DNA from: Planctomycetota bacterium
GTDB taxonomy: Bacteria > Planctomycetota > UBA1135 > JADKAF01
Assembly (NCBI GenBank): GCA_016793245.1
Contig: JAEUHW010000391.1
Location: forward strand, 1-54,250
Direction of reading: 5' to 3'
DNA: 54,250 nucleotides
Program-made: the position numbers and the translations under genes
In this document: piece by piece, positions 8,486-22,578 of the stretch
Layout: the number at the start of each line of letters is the position of its first letter
Position numbering within the stretch: the stretch's first letter is position 1
Notes under the pieces: model-generated
What the model was told of the DNA's origin: nothing
The model's input: only the letters and a program-made list of their open reading frames with translations
Database searches by the model: none

Positions 8486-11400
8486 TCAGCGCCCGTCGGC
8501 TTGGATCACCAGCTCGCTCCGTCCATCGAGGACGATCGGAAGGCGACGCTCTCCGTCTCCTGATCCCGCGTCGATCACGAGCTGATGGGGACCGGCGAGG
8601 AGTCCGGTGATGCGTTGCTGTCTTGCTTCCGGATCCTGCGGGCCTCTCGAGTAGTAGGGCCCCTCCCATCGCTCGACCCAAGCGCGACGGTTCACGCCGG
8701 ATGCGGGAGCCGAGCTCCAGTTGACGAGTACGGAGCCGCCTGCGCTTCGGGTCAGCGTCCCGAGATCGGTCTCTGGGAACGCGACCTCGACATCGCGGAG
8801 CCAGATCGGCGCGGCGTCGTGCACGTCGAGGAAGAAGTCGTAGCGGCCCGGCTCGAGCCCGCCCATCCACCACTCGGAGCCGCTCTTCTTGGCGATGACC
8901 TCCGGCAGCGACACGCGCCAGCGCGGAGCGCGATAGACCATGACCTGGACGAAGTTCTCCGGCAGCTCGAAGGACGTGCGGAAGCGAATCCTCGGTCCTT
9001 CGATCATGTGCAGCTCGACGTCGCGCCGCGGGGAAGTGACTTCGACACGGCCTCGCTCGGGATCGGGAATCAGGCTCGCGTGCAGCGCGCGAAACACCAC
9101 CGGACGATCGCCGGGGACGCGCGAGCGGAAGCGCCCTTCGTGATGGATGGGAACGCGCAAGACGCGGTCCTCGCCGATCACCTCGTCGGGATCGAGGCCC
9201 GGCGCGCGGCGCTCCAAGATGAGATGGCTCGGGGCAGATTGCGGTGGCAGGACGACTCGCCCCTCCACTTCACCCGCCTTCGACAGGTCGAAGGCCAGCT
9301 CGCCGTGTCGCATCGAAGCATCGTTCGCGAGCTCGATGTCGCCCGAGAGAGCCCCGCTCAGTTGGTCGCGGACCCTGTAGACGCCTGGTCCGAGGTCTTC
9401 GAAGCGCAGCCGATGATCATCGCGAGCCTCGAGCACCGTCGGCCGATGCGCGCGCCAGCCGCCGTTGCGCACATCTCGCTGGTGCAAGCCGAGGCGATAG
9501 CGTCCATCCGAAGGCGGAGAAACTCGCACGAGCAGATCGCAGTTCGGCACGAGCTCGATCGTGCGCTCGATTGCCTGCGTGGGATGCGGAGGCCCGATGC
9601 GCGTCCGTGCCGCCCGGAATCCAGGTGCATGCACCGCGAGCAGGATCTCCGATGACTCATCGACGGGATGGAGCTGCAAGCTCACGCTCCCCGTGGCCGG
9701 ATCTTCGCCGAGGACCTTCATGCGAGCCTGCGCAACGTCGAGGCGATAGCTCGCCGGGAGACGCCGCGCTCCATCGATCCGCAGCTCGATACGCGCGAGG
9801 AGCGCATTTCCGATCACGTGCTCGAGCTCGAGATCTCCTTCCTCCAGCGAGTGCTCTCCCAAGCTCCAAGAGTCCGTGCTCAAGGATGCGCTCACCTCGA
9901 TCTTGCCTCCGGCGAGGCCGCCCAGCCGCGCCACACCCTGCGCATCGCTGAGGGCCGACTCCGGGATGGTCCCCCACCAGTCTCGATAGCCGATGGAGAC
10001 GGAGGACACCGGCCGACCGCTGCGATCGCGGAGGCGCACCGTCAGGTTGCGCGCTCGACGGAAGCGCACCGGCTCGCCGTCGCCTTCGTCGGGCAGATAC
10101 CGACAGACGCCGACCGCACCTCCGGGAAGGGTCGCCACACCCGCCCGACGCCCCGGACGCATGCGCCCACCGGTCTCGAGCCCGGGCACGACGAGGCGCC
10201 GATCTTCGATGCGCGCGGGCAGAATCACCGTCCCGCTCGTGGGGTAATGATCGCGCACATGGAAGCGCAGAAGCGTGCCATCAGCAGGCACGGGGAGCTC
10301 GTCCTCCACGATCGGCCAGGAGAGTGTCACGGTGCGTGCGAGCGCGAAGCGCACCTGGCCGACGGAGCGAGCGCAGTACTCCGACTTCCAACCGCGCACG
10401 GGTTGGTAACCAGCCGCGCGCGCGGAGACTTGGAGCGAATACGGCTCCGAATCGATCAGCGCGAACGAGCAATGCCCCGTCTCATCGGTCGTGCTCGCTC
10501 TCGGCGACGCACAGGAGCCCACTCCGATGAGAACCCCCGGCTGACTCGCCAGAGCCTCGACGCGCACTTCCGCGCCGACGATCGGCGTGCCGCTCTCCCG
10601 ATCGACGACCTCCACCTCGAGCGCGCGAGTGGCGTCGATCGGGACGACCAAGTCCCCGCTGCTCGCGCGAGGTAGATCGAGGCGCGCGAAGCCGCCACGT
10701 GATCCCGCGACCCAGGCGCGCACGGCATAGCTCCCGCGCGGCAGGGCGGGGAGGCTCGCGCGCCCGTCGCCATCGGAGTGGAGCAGGGCTGCGACCTGCG
10801 GTGTTTCCGCTCGCTCGGGGATGCGGCGCAGCACGAGCTCCGCACCGGGCACGGCGCGTTCGCCATCCAGCACCAGGATCGAGCTCGCGTAGAGAGGTTC
10901 GAGCTGGATCTCGGCTTGGTGCGCGTACCCTTCGCGCAGCAGGACTGGATCCAAGTGCGCCAAGCCGGCCCCATGCTCGGGGTGTTGCGCGTGGAACGAG
11001 AGGACACCGAGCTCTTCAGCGGCGATAGGCGCGAGCTCCAAGACGAAGCGGCCCGCGGTATCCGTGCGCAGTGCGCCGACCCGCTCCTCGTCGCGATAGC
11101 AAGTGACTTCGGCATCGCTCACGGGGAAGCGCCGCGCAGAGATCACGCGCCCGCGCAGCTCGAAGCGTTCCGCAACGCTCGCCGCCTCCTGCGTCGGAGC
11201 CGCCGCCACCGGATCCAGCTCCGTGCGCAGCACGATCTCGCTGGCCGCTTTCGAAGCGCTGACTTCTCGACTCGGATCGTGGGTCGTAGCCAGAGTGGCA
11301 GGCAGCGGTGAGCCGATGGGCCACTGAGCACGACTCCACCACAAGATCCCCAGAACGAGCATAAGAACCGCGGCCATCGCGACGAGAACCTTCTTCATCA

Positions 11401-12001
11401 CCAATCCTCCCCCGATCCCGATCGCGGTGAGCGGAGCCTTGCCTGCCAGCTCGAGTCCCAAGAGCGCACCGAGAGGCGCGCTCCAAGCTTCTCGTCGATC
11501 CCCCCACGTTCCATCGAGCCGCTTCCGCAACGCAGCAAGTGCGCGCCTCAATCGATAGCGCAGCGCATCGTCGCTGAGCCCGAGTTCGCGCGCGGCCTCG
11601 TCCTGCCGACGGCCCTCGAAGAAGCAGAGCAGCACGGCATCCCTCTGCCCGGCTTCGAGCTCGAGCACCGCGCGCGTCACCTGCTCCAAGAGCTCGCGGC
11701 GCCCGGCGAGATCGACGGCAGCGGGCTCGCTCGCTTCGTGCGGAGCGCAGCGCTCCTCGCGGCGCGCGCGGCGCCGGTCTCCGCGGCGCTGCGAGTGCAC
11801 GAGGTTCCGCAGGATTCGCGCGAGCCAGGAGCGGAGATCCCCTCGCGGCGCGTGCGCTCCCGCGGCACGAAGATAGGTCTCGTGCAGGAGATCCTCGGCA
11901 CTCTGCTCGTCGGCGACGAGCGCGCGTGCGAGCGCACGGAGGCCCGCGACGTGCTGCGCGAGAACTTGGTGCGAATGCGAGGGCGGCCAGCTCGAGGTCA
12001 T
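8486..12001 (-). CDS. Transmembrane ECF sigma factor fused to CarboxypepD_reg/Cna-B-like domains
   Basis: This is a single 1171-residue polypeptide. Residues ~12-76 are sigma-70 region 2 (DLLHETYLRAAG, LRSWLARILRNLV). Residues ~105-155 are sigma region 4 (DAVLLCFFEGRRQDEAARELGLS and the helix that follows). One membrane helix lies at ~203-222 (MKKVLVAMAAVLMLVLGIL). The remaining ~940 residues are beta-rich and presumably outside the cytoplasm, with carboxypeptidase-regulatory/Cna-B-like units near residues 272-340, 455-520 and 660-715. The sigma part should direct RNA polymerase to target promoters while the outer part senses or binds something; release by proteolysis is an attractive inference. 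ECF factors with C-terminal extensions are known in Planctomycetota. The frame is continuous and there is no sign of a sequencing fusion. No separate anti-sigma gene is adjacent. Confidence 0.85.
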   Translation of the reverse strand: MTSSWPPSHSHQVLAQHVAGLRALARALVADEQSAEDLLHETYLRAAGAHAPRGDLRSWLARILRNLVHSQRRGDRRRARREERCAPHEASEPAAVDLAGRRELLEQVTRAVLELEAGQRDAVLLCFFEGRRQDEAARELGLSDDALRYRLRRALAALRKRLDGTWGDRREAWSAPLGALLGLELAGKAPLTAIGIGGGLVMKKVLVAMAAVLMLVLGILWWSRAQWPIGSPLPATLATTHDPSREVSASKAASEIVLRTELDPVAAAPTQEAASVAERFELRGRVISARRFPVSDAEVTCYRDEERVGALRTDTAGRFVLELAPIAAEELGVLSFHAQHPEHGAGLAHLDPVLLREGYAHQAEIQLEPLYASSILVLDGERAVPGAELVLRRIPERAETPQVAALLHSDGDGRASLPALPRGSYAVRAWVAGSRGGFARLDLPRASSGDLVVPIDATRALEVEVVDRESGTPIVGAEVRVEALASQPGVLIGVGSCASPRASTTDETGHCSFALIDSEPYSLQVSARAAGYQPVRGWKSEYCARSVGQVRFALARTVTLSWPIVEDELPVPADGTLLRFHVRDHYPTSGTVILPARIEDRRLVVPGLETGGRMRPGRRAGVATLPGGAVGVCRYLPDEGDGEPVRFRRARNLTVRLRDRSGRPVSSVSIGYRDWWGTIPESALSDAQGVARLGGLAGGKIEVSASLSTDSWSLGEHSLEEGDLELEHVIGNALLARIELRIDGARRLPASYRLDVAQARMKVLGEDPATGSVSLQLHPVDESSEILLAVHAPGFRAARTRIGPPHPTQAIERTIELVPNCDLLVRVSPPSDGRYRLGLHQRDVRNGGWRAHRPTVLEARDDHRLRFEDLGPGVYRVRDQLSGALSGDIELANDASMRHGELAFDLSKAGEVEGRVVLPPQSAPSHLILERRAPGLDPDEVIGEDRVLRVPIHHEGRFRSRVPGDRPVVFRALHASLIPDPERGRVEVTSPRRDVELHMIEGPRIRFRTSFELPENFVQVMVYRAPRWRVSLPEVIAKKSGSEWWMGGLEPGRYDFFLDVHDAAPIWLRDVEVAFPETDLGTLTRSAGGSVLVNWSSAPASGVNRRAWVERWEGPYYSRGPQDPEARQQRITGLLAGPHQLVIDAGSGDGERRLPIVLDGRSELVIQADGR

Positions 12002-12060
12002 GGGCGTGAACCGGATTCGATCACGCTACTCCATGCCGCAGAGAACCTGCGGTGGCGCGA

Positions 12061-12071
12061 AGTTCCGACTT
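12061..12071. repeat. Short dispersed repeat, AGTTCCGACTT core (copy 2)
   Basis: Second copy of the 11-mer found at 950-960, here followed by TTTCCG. It lies 60 bp upstream of the transmembrane sigma factor start, in the gap that also holds the terminator of the upstream beta-helix/FG-GAP gene. Confidence 0.3.
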
Positions 12072-12092
12072 TTCCGCCAGCACCGCGCGCAG

Positions 12093-12125
12093 AAACGACG
12101 CGACCCGGCCACACGGCCGGGTCGC
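12093..12125 (-). terminator. Intrinsic terminator after the beta-helix/FG-GAP gene
   Basis: A perfect 11-bp stem has arms 12100-12110 (GCGACCCGGCC) and 12115-12125, with a 4-base loop ACAC. Read on the minus strand it is followed by GTCGTTTCT. It lies about 36 bp after the stop of the gene at 12162-15752 and separates that gene from the sigma factor. Confidence 0.75.
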
Positions 12126-12161
12126 CACAAGTTCCTGCTTCGGCGCAAGCGCCGCCGCAGC

Positions 12162-15752
<3,591 letters not shown>

Positions 15753-15757
15753 CTCGA

Positions 15758-15765
15758 ACCTCCTC
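15758..15765 (-). promoter_or_regulatory. Ribosome binding site of the beta-helix/FG-GAP gene
   Basis: The minus strand reads GAGGAGGT five bases before the ATG at 15752. It supports this start over longer in-frame options upstream. Confidence 0.75.
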
Positions 15766-16006
15766 GAGATAGAGCGGGATAGGCGGGTAGCAGCAGCGAC
15801 GGCGACTTCGATCGCGCCGCCGAGAAGTAGCTGGTGGATTCGAAGCGCGAGCGACGACGAGGTCAAGGTGCCTTGTGGCAGAGAAATCGCCGCTGGTCGC
15901 TCTACCCCACATTTCCGCACTCCTTGCCGCGCTCGGCCGTATGCCGCGCGGGAGCGCGCCCGCCGAGAATCCTCCGTCCAGCCCATTTACGATCGGAGGA
16001 ACTCCC

Positions 16007-16489
16007 GTGCGCTCCCCCCTGCTCCACGCCCTCGGACTCTGCTTCGGCTTCGCCGCGATCACCTTCCTACCCGCGAGCACGGCGCTCGCTCCGGCCCCGG
16101 ATGCGCCGAGCCTGCAGGATCTCGCCGGGCCGTGGCAGCTCGACGTCTCCTATTCCGGCATCGACATCCACAGCGGCACGAAGATCAAGGACAAGGAGTC
16201 CTCGATCGTGTCGCTGATCCTGGCCGGCGGCGACGCGGTGCGCATCGTCGACACGACCACGCTCGAAGAGCGCATCGGCCGCTACAGCGAGGGCTATCTG
16301 CTCCTCGGCTCCGCGTCCACGAGCATGACGCTGGGCCCCGAGCCGGCGAACGTCTCCGAGACGGTCGTGATCCAGATCAGCGGCCAGCCCGGCAAGCTGA
16401 AGGGCAAAGGGGAGTCGTTGAGCTTCGACCTGCCGTCGGACGAGCACGGCAAGTCTGCGATCAAGATGAAGCAGCTCGAGCCGCGCTGA
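16007..16489 (+). CDS. Small secreted protein of unknown function
   Basis: The protein has 160 residues and starts with GTG at 16007. I chose this start because CGGAGGA lies six bases upstream (15994-16000) and because it opens a signal peptide (about residues 1-27). An open frame exists further upstream but reads like non-coding sequence. The mature part has beta-strand periodicity (GPWQLDVSYSGID, SSIVSLILAGGDAVRIVD) and a Lys-rich tail region (GKLKGKGE), compatible with a small beta-barrel or lipocalin-like fold; that is a guess. The gene stands alone and converges on the cysteine-synthase-like gene with a 34-bp gap. Confidence 0.7.
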   Translation: MRSPLLHALGLCFGFAAITFLPASTALAPAPDAPSLQDLAGPWQLDVSYSGIDIHSGTKIKDKESSIVSLILAGGDAVRIVDTTTLEERIGRYSEGYLLLGSASTSMTLGPEPANVSETVVIQISGQPGKLKGKGESLSFDLPSDEHGKSAIKMKQLEPR

Positions 16490-16523
16490 TGCGCATGAAA
16501 GCGCCCCGCGAGCCGCCGCGCAT

Positions 16524-17552
<1,029 letters not shown>

Positions 17553-17604
17553 CGAGTTCCTTCCTTCGCGTGCGGGATTCGAGCGATGCTCGGCGCGACG
17601 GGCC

Positions 17605-18852
17605 TCAGTTCGCCTGCGCGGCGACCGCGCGATCGACGGAGCGCTGGAAGCGCCCGCGGAACGCGGTCCGCAGCGCGGCGAGCTTCAGCTTCTGCAGCGG
17701 GAAGCTGCGCGGCGAGAGGAAGCGGCACTCTTCCGGCAGCGGCACCAGCGAGACGTGTACGTTCGGCGCGACGCCGATCGGCAGCCCTTGCTCCATGCAC
17801 GCCTCGTAGAGCCGGCGATACACGGGGACGATGTCCTCGGTCTTCGGCGGCGGCACGTGCGCGAGATCGCTGCCCTTCACGGGACGGAAGACGCAGACGG
17901 TCGGGATCGCGCCGACGCTGGTGATCCAGTCGATCGCCGCGATCGAGCTCTCGGGCGACTCCAGGCCCGCGATGATCTCGCCGTTCGTGACCCACGGCTC
18001 GGTCCACGAGGGCTTCCGGCGCCCGAGCTCGGCGCAGTAGGCGACGGCGTCGAGGTAGCGCCGGAGCCCGTACTCGCGGTGCTTGCCCGGGCAGATCTCC
18101 TGGAAGCGCTGCGGATCATAGATCTCGAAGCAGAACGACACGCGGTTCACACCCATCTCCTTCAGCGCGTCGTAGCGCGCGAGGTCGTGATGCGGCGGCG
18201 TCTGCACGCCGATCAGCAGGTTCGTCGCCTGCTTCACCGCGCGGATGTACGGCTCCAGGATGTCGAGATAGGTGTCGCCCGCGTAGTGCCCGGCATTGAA
18301 GTCGACGTAGGTGATCCCCGACTGGCGCCGCGCCGCGAGCACGACCTCCAGCACCTCCTGCACGCTCTTCTCGTCCGCGTCGTCGACGCCGAGGTTCAAC
18401 CCGATCGAGCAGAACTTGCAGTTCGTGCGGGTGTCCTCGGTCCAGTACTCGCAGACCTTCGAAGGATAGATCCCGAGGTAGGTCCCCTGTAGCGTGCCGA
18501 CGCGCGTCATCGCCTTGCCGCTCGAGGTCTTCTGCTCGTACCACGTCGGTCGCGGCGCGAGCTGGATCGGCGCGATGCGATCCTGCTCGATCCAGATCGA
18601 ATAGCCCTGCGCGTCGCGGCGCACTTCGTAGGGCGAGCTCTGCGCGAACGCCTCCTGCACCGGGATGTTCGTCCAGATGTCGCCGGGCAGGATCGCCTCG
18701 AGCCCCGAGCCCAAGCCCGCGCGCGTGCGCATCACCTTGCGTCCGCCGTCCTGCTCGACGAAGCAGCTCGCGTGCATCCGCGCGCCGCGGCAGTAGAGGT
18801 CGAGCTGGAGGTAGGAAGGATTCGAACGCGGATCGAGGACGACGCGGACCAT
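17605..18852 (-). CDS. Radical SAM protein with variant CX10CX2C cluster motif
   Basis: The protein has 415 residues counted from the ATG at 18852. It carries C134, C145 and C148 in '[20 protein letters not shown]', i.e. CX10CX2C rather than the canonical CX3CX2C. The aromatic residue before the last Cys (KFC) and the TIM-barrel-like pattern after it ('[11 protein letters not shown]', '[19 protein letters not shown]', '[12 protein letters not shown]') match the radical SAM superfamily. Several variant spacings are known in the superfamily. About 130 residues precede the cluster and form an N-terminal domain I cannot name. The protein should bind [4Fe-4S] and cleave SAM reductively. The substrate is unknown. 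It sits upstream of a cysteine-synthase-like gene, suggesting an amino-acid-derived substrate or product. A longer upstream open frame exists but looks non-coding. Confidence 0.82.
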   Translation of the reverse strand: MVRVVLDPRSNPSYLQLDLYCRGARMHASCFVEQDGGRKVMRTRAGLGSGLEAILPGDIWTNIPVQEAFAQSSPYEVRRDAQGYSIWIEQDRIAPIQLAPRPTWYEQKTSSGKAMTRVGTLQGTYLGIYPSKVCEYWTEDTRTNCKFCSIGLNLGVDDADEKSVQEVLEVVLAARRQSGITYVDFNAGHYAGDTYLDILEPYIRAVKQATNLLIGVQTPPHHDLARYDALKEMGVNRVSFCFEIYDPQRFQEICPGKHREYGLRRYLDAVAYCAELGRRKPSWTEPWVTNGEIIAGLESPESSIAAIDWITSVGAIPTVCVFRPVKGSDLAHVPPPKTEDIVPVYRRLYEACMEQGLPIGVAPNVHVSLVPLPEECRFLSPRSFPLQKLKLAALRTAFRGRFQRSVDRAVAAQAN

Positions 18853-19009
18853 GGGGACGCTCCGAAGCGCGACGATAGGCAGCGCCCGCGTCGCGAACCG
18901 TAGGAGCGTAGCGCGCCACGTCCTCGCGCCCAGATGCGGAGCGACGCTGCGCGCTCCTTTTCGCCGAATGCGACTTCTTGCCGCCCGACATCGGCGTAGG
19001 CGCTTCGCT

Positions 19010-19768
19010 CTAGCCCGGCCTTTGCGGGTGGAGATAGCGGTTCGGCACGTTCCAGGCCGCAGGTGCGGGGCGTCCAGCAGCGGCGAGCAATCTGCGCACA
19101 TTGGCGTAGATCTGCGCCTCGTCGCGATGCATCTGCGGCAGCAGTCCGTAGAGCGCGTACGAGATCGGCGTGAGGTCGAAGAGCGCCGTCTCCCACTCGA
19201 AGCCGCGGCCCCAGACGAGCCCGGCGATGTGCAGCGCGGGATCGGCGCCCTGCGCGAGCAAGAGCTCCATCAGCGGCGCGGAGCGATTCGCGTTCGAATT
19301 CACGGTGTGGAAGAGCGGCGTATGCCCGCCGAGGCCGTGAACGTCGAGCCCGGCGCGCGCATCGACGGCAGCGCCGTGCTCGAGCAGCACGCGCGCCGCG
19401 CGGAGGTTCCCGTACTCGCACGCGACGTGCAGCGCCGTGGCCTCGTCGAGCGGCGTGAACGTGGAGCGCAGGGTGATCCGTCGACTCACGAGCTCGGGAT
19501 CGCGTCGCAGCGCCGCGCGCAGTGCTTCCTCGTCATCGAGCAGCACTGTCTCGAGCCAGGCCGCTTCGAGCACGGCACCGCGCGCGAGCAGCGCGCGCAG
19601 GCAGAGCGGGAAGCGATCCGAACGGAAGTACATCTCGAGGAGCCACTGCACGAGAGGCTTCCCCTGGATGAGCGCGCGGGCATCGACTCCTTGCGCGAGG
19701 TGCTGCTGCAGCGCTTCGGCGTCGTGGGTCTCCAAGGCTCCGAGCAGCCGACCTTCCAGCGTCTCCAT
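19010..19768 (-). CDS. Cytoplasmic ankyrin-repeat protein
   Basis: The protein has 252 residues, without signal peptide or membrane helix. Ankyrin-type units are visible from about residue 15: 'ATALHVACEYGNLRAARVLLEHGAAVD' split over 112-138 and 'HTPLFHTVNSN', 'MELLLAQGADPA' after it. The N-terminal half has degenerate repeats. The start at 19768 lies only 4 bp after the stop of the FHA-protease gene, so the two are almost certainly cotranscribed and perhaps translationally coupled. Ankyrin repeats bind proteins. Binding to the cytoplasmic FHA side of the protease, or to its regulator, is an inference from the gene pairing. Confidence 0.85.
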   Translation of the reverse strand: METLEGRLLGALETHDAEALQQHLAQGVDARALIQGKPLVQWLLEMYFRSDRFPLCLRALLARGAVLEAAWLETVLLDDEEALRAALRRDPELVSRRITLRSTFTPLDEATALHVACEYGNLRAARVLLEHGAAVDARAGLDVHGLGGHTPLFHTVNSNANRSAPLMELLLAQGADPALHIAGLVWGRGFEWETALFDLTPISYALYGLLPQMHRDEAQIYANVRRLLAAAGRPAPAAWNVPNRYLHPQRPG

Positions 19769-19772
19769 GCGA

Positions 19773-21623
19773 TCAGCTCCCTTGCGGCACGCGATAGACG
19801 CGTAGCTCGAACTCAGAGCCGGCGGCTTCCTCGAGCCCGCTGAACACCGCCACGGCGTAACGATGATCCGCCTGCACTTCGATCACCGCCTGCGGCCAGT
19901 GATTCGGTCGCTCGTCGGCGAGCTCGCGCTCGCGCCACGCGCGGCCCCGTCCCTTCAGCACATGCATGTCGATATCGAGGCGGGGGGCGCTGATCGCCAC
20001 CGCGAAGTAACGACCAGGGGTGAGGCTCTCGAGGCCGAGGATCGTGGCGCCCATGGGACCCTGGGTTCCGATCTGCGCTTTGAGCTGCAGCACGGGCTCG
20101 GGTAGGCGCGCGGCCGCGCCGAAGCGAATCCGCCAGGCATGAGCCGCGATCTCCTCGGGCCCCGAGGTCGCGCTGAGATAGCGCGAGAAGGCCTCCTTCC
20201 ACGTAGTGCGCCGAGGCTCTTGAAGCTGCGGAGCCGTGCCGTTCACGAGCTCGCGCACGAGATCCGCGCGCTGGCTGAAGTTCACACCGACGGCCAGCGG
20301 TGAGCGTTCCACGGTGGGCTCGACACCGACGAGTTGGCCCGCGGCATCTCGCTGCAGAGAGAAGCCCGTGATGACGCGTTGCACATTGCCGGCGCAGAGA
20401 ATGGCGACGACGCGACCTTCGGCATCCAGGATCGGGCTGCCGCTCGCGCCGCCCGTCGCGGGCATCGAAAAGTGCACGAGCTGACACTCCGGAGCTGCCG
20501 CCGCGCCGAAGAAGAAGTCGGAGGTCGACGTCACGCGTCCGAGCTGCACGACCGGTTCGGGACGGTCCAGGTTGACGTTGAGCATGCCCTCGGTGGGATA
20601 GCCGACGAAGCCGATCTCTTGGCCTGCGGCGAGCGACTCCAAGACCTCCGGCTCGGCGAGCGGGAGCGCCGCGGGCAAGGGCTGCGAGGCATCGACCAAG
20701 AGCAGCGCCACGTCGCAGGCCGTCAGCAGACGAACGTCCTGGTCCCAGCCCATCGCCGCCGAGACCTGCGGACGGAAGCTCGCGTTCAGCTCTTCGAAGA
20801 GCGCGTAGCCGGGATGGACTTCGAGCTTCTCGACGCGAAGGGTACGCGGCTCTGGCCAGCGCGAGCGGACGAGGAGACGCCAGCCCTCCGGCAGCCCCTT
20901 TCCGATCTCCGCTACATGCGCATTCGTGGCCAGCATGCCCACGCCGCACACCCAGGCCGTGCCCGCGGCGCTCTGCACACCGGCGTCGTTCTCGACGAGC
21001 ACGAGGAAGACAGCGGCGCTGGCTCGGCGCACGGCGCGCTCCAAGGCCTGCGCGCGTTCGGCGGCCCTCTGATCGACGGCCGCGATCTCCGCGCGTAGGA
21101 ACTCACGAGCGCTCGTCAGATCGAACTCCAGCGCTTCTTCCGCCGTGCGGAGCAGCGACCATCCCGCGTAGGCGGCGCAGAGCAACGCCACCGCCGTGGC
21201 GCCGATCGCGGCCGCGTTCCAGCGGCCGCGCCGCGAGATGCGTTCGACCTTCGCTCCGACGTGCTCGAGGCGATGCTGCTCGGCCAGCGCGGTCGGATCG
21301 AGCTCCGCAGCCTGGGTGACCTCGACGCGGAGCACGGGCCCGTCCACTCCGATCTCGAGGCTGCAGCGCGCGGGGAGCACCTCCCCTTCGTTCGCGGTTC
21401 GGCCATCGACGCGCACGGGATTCTCGCCGTTCAGAATCAGCCGATAGCGCCCGAGCACGCGCTGCAAGGCACAGTGCTCGCGACTCACCATCCGCGCTTC
21501 TGGCGGCAAGACCACCTGGCAGCGCATGGGATCTCGGCCGATCCGAAGCTCGACCACCTCATCGCCGAAGTCAAAGCGCTGCGGGGCCGATTCGGCGGCC
21601 CGGAGGACAAGGCGGATCGGCAT
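19773..21623 (-). CDS. FHA domain - TM - trypsin-like serine protease
   Basis: The protein has 616 residues. An N-terminal FHA domain occupies about residues 1-100, with the typical 'RIGRDP', 'VSREHCAL' and 'NGENPV' positions for phosphothreonine recognition. One membrane helix follows at about 136-157. A coiled linker (160-200) leads to a trypsin/HtrA-like protease domain. The catalytic triad is readable as H236 (TNAHVAE), D304 (CDVALLLVD) and S394 (GGASGSP). The predicted topology has the FHA domain in the cytoplasm and the protease outside the inner membrane. This suggests a phosphosignal-regulated envelope protease or, the other way round, a protease that reports on envelope state to a Ser/Thr kinase system. 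No PDZ domain is evident. It forms a tight pair with the ankyrin gene downstream. Confidence 0.88.
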   Translation of the reverse strand: MPIRLVLRAAESAPQRFDFGDEVVELRIGRDPMRCQVVLPPEARMVSREHCALQRVLGRYRLILNGENPVRVDGRTANEGEVLPARCSLEIGVDGPVLRVEVTQAAELDPTALAEQHRLEHVGAKVERISRRGRWNAAAIGATAVALLCAAYAGWSLLRTAEEALEFDLTSAREFLRAEIAAVDQRAAERAQALERAVRRASAAVFLVLVENDAGVQSAAGTAWVCGVGMLATNAHVAEIGKGLPEGWRLLVRSRWPEPRTLRVEKLEVHPGYALFEELNASFRPQVSAAMGWDQDVRLLTACDVALLLVDASQPLPAALPLAEPEVLESLAAGQEIGFVGYPTEGMLNVNLDRPEPVVQLGRVTSTSDFFFGAAAAPECQLVHFSMPATGGASGSPILDAEGRVVAILCAGNVQRVITGFSLQRDAAGQLVGVEPTVERSPLAVGVNFSQRADLVRELVNGTAPQLQEPRRTTWKEAFSRYLSATSGPEEIAAHAWRIRFGAAARLPEPVLQLKAQIGTQGPMGATILGLESLTPGRYFAVAISAPRLDIDMHVLKGRGRAWRERELADERPNHWPQAVIEVQADHRYAVAVFSGLEEAAGSEFELRVYRVPQGS

Positions 21624-21744
21624 GGTTCAGCGGGGGGAACCGGGGAGCTGGCGCGGTCTCCGGCGCGAGGAACCTCTCCCGCACCGGTGCCTCTCGCAGA
21701 GAGCTCGGCAGAGCCGCGGATCGCTGCGAGCGCGAGACGGCAGC

Positions 21745-22572
21745 ATGCTAGTCGAAGGGGCGGCCGCGATCGTAGCGCTGCGTCCTGCCTTCTCCCCCTG
21801 CAGCGTGCCCTTCGACAGCGCCGAGGACGGCGTCGCGATCGAGCTCGGCGGAGCGAGCATCGCGATCCCGAGCGGCGCGTTCGACACGAGCGGCTTCGAC
21901 CACGATTACGTCTTCCGCGATGGCGCTCTCTCGATCGCGGTGCTCTACGACCTCGCGACCGAGCGCCTCGATCTGAGCGCGAGCGGTCTCTCCTGGACCG
22001 ACGCGCTGCCGGGAACGCTCGATCTGCGCTTGCACATCGGCGACCAGAGCCGGCGCTTGCGCCTGCAGCTCGACGAGCGCGGTCGCTTCCGCGCGACGGC
22101 GGATCTGCGCAGCAGCGCGTTCGTCATCGCCCGCGCCTCGCTGACGCGCGATGTGTCGAGCCGCGGCGCGATCGCGCTCGATGCCTTGCTCGGTGACCCC
22201 GCGTTCGCCTTCGATCCGCTGGTGGACCCGCTGCGCGTGCGCGTGCGCCACGCGGGAACTCTGCTCGTCGAGCGCGATCTCTCGAGCGCGGCGAGCGTGA
22301 AGACGAAGAGCGACGCGCGAAGCGGAGCTCTGCTCTACCAGATCGCGACGCCGAAGGAGCCCGCAGGCCCGGCGGCCTGCACGGGTCTCCACTACGAAAG
22401 CGGAAAAGGCCGGCTGCGCGTCGGCTTCGTCGACCTCGATCTCGCGAGCCTGCCGGCGAGCCCGAGCCCGGTGCAGCTCTCCCTGGAGTTGGTGGTCGGA
22501 ACGCGGGTCTACGTCGCCGCGGCGACCGTCTTCGAGCAGCGGCCGGGGAGCTACGGGCTGACGGCGCGCTGA
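21745..22572 (+). CDS. Protein of unknown function, beta-rich
   Basis: I do not recognise a family. From the ATG at 21745 the product has 275 residues. The sequence alternates hydrophobic and polar residues (VAIELGGASIAI, LDLRLHIGDQSRRLRLQLDE), consistent with two or three beta-sandwich domains and with exported proteins of this organism, but a clear signal peptide is not visible from this start. The frame is open upstream to about 21526, over the divergent FHA-protease start, and that part reads like non-coding sequence. The two genes share a 121-bp divergent promoter region. Its stop lies 6 bp from the stop of the convergent glycine-rich gene. The start is uncertain. Confidence 0.6.
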   Translation: MLVEGAAAIVALRPAFSPCSVPFDSAEDGVAIELGGASIAIPSGAFDTSGFDHDYVFRDGALSIAVLYDLATERLDLSASGLSWTDALPGTLDLRLHIGDQSRRLRLQLDERGRFRATADLRSSAFVIARASLTRDVSSRGAIALDALLGDPAFAFDPLVDPLRVRVRHAGTLLVERDLSSAASVKTKSDARSGALLYQIATPKEPAGPAACTGLHYESGKGRLRVGFVDLDLASLPASPSPVQLSLELVVGTRVYVAAATVFEQRPGSYGLTAR

Positions 22573-22578
22573 GGGCGA

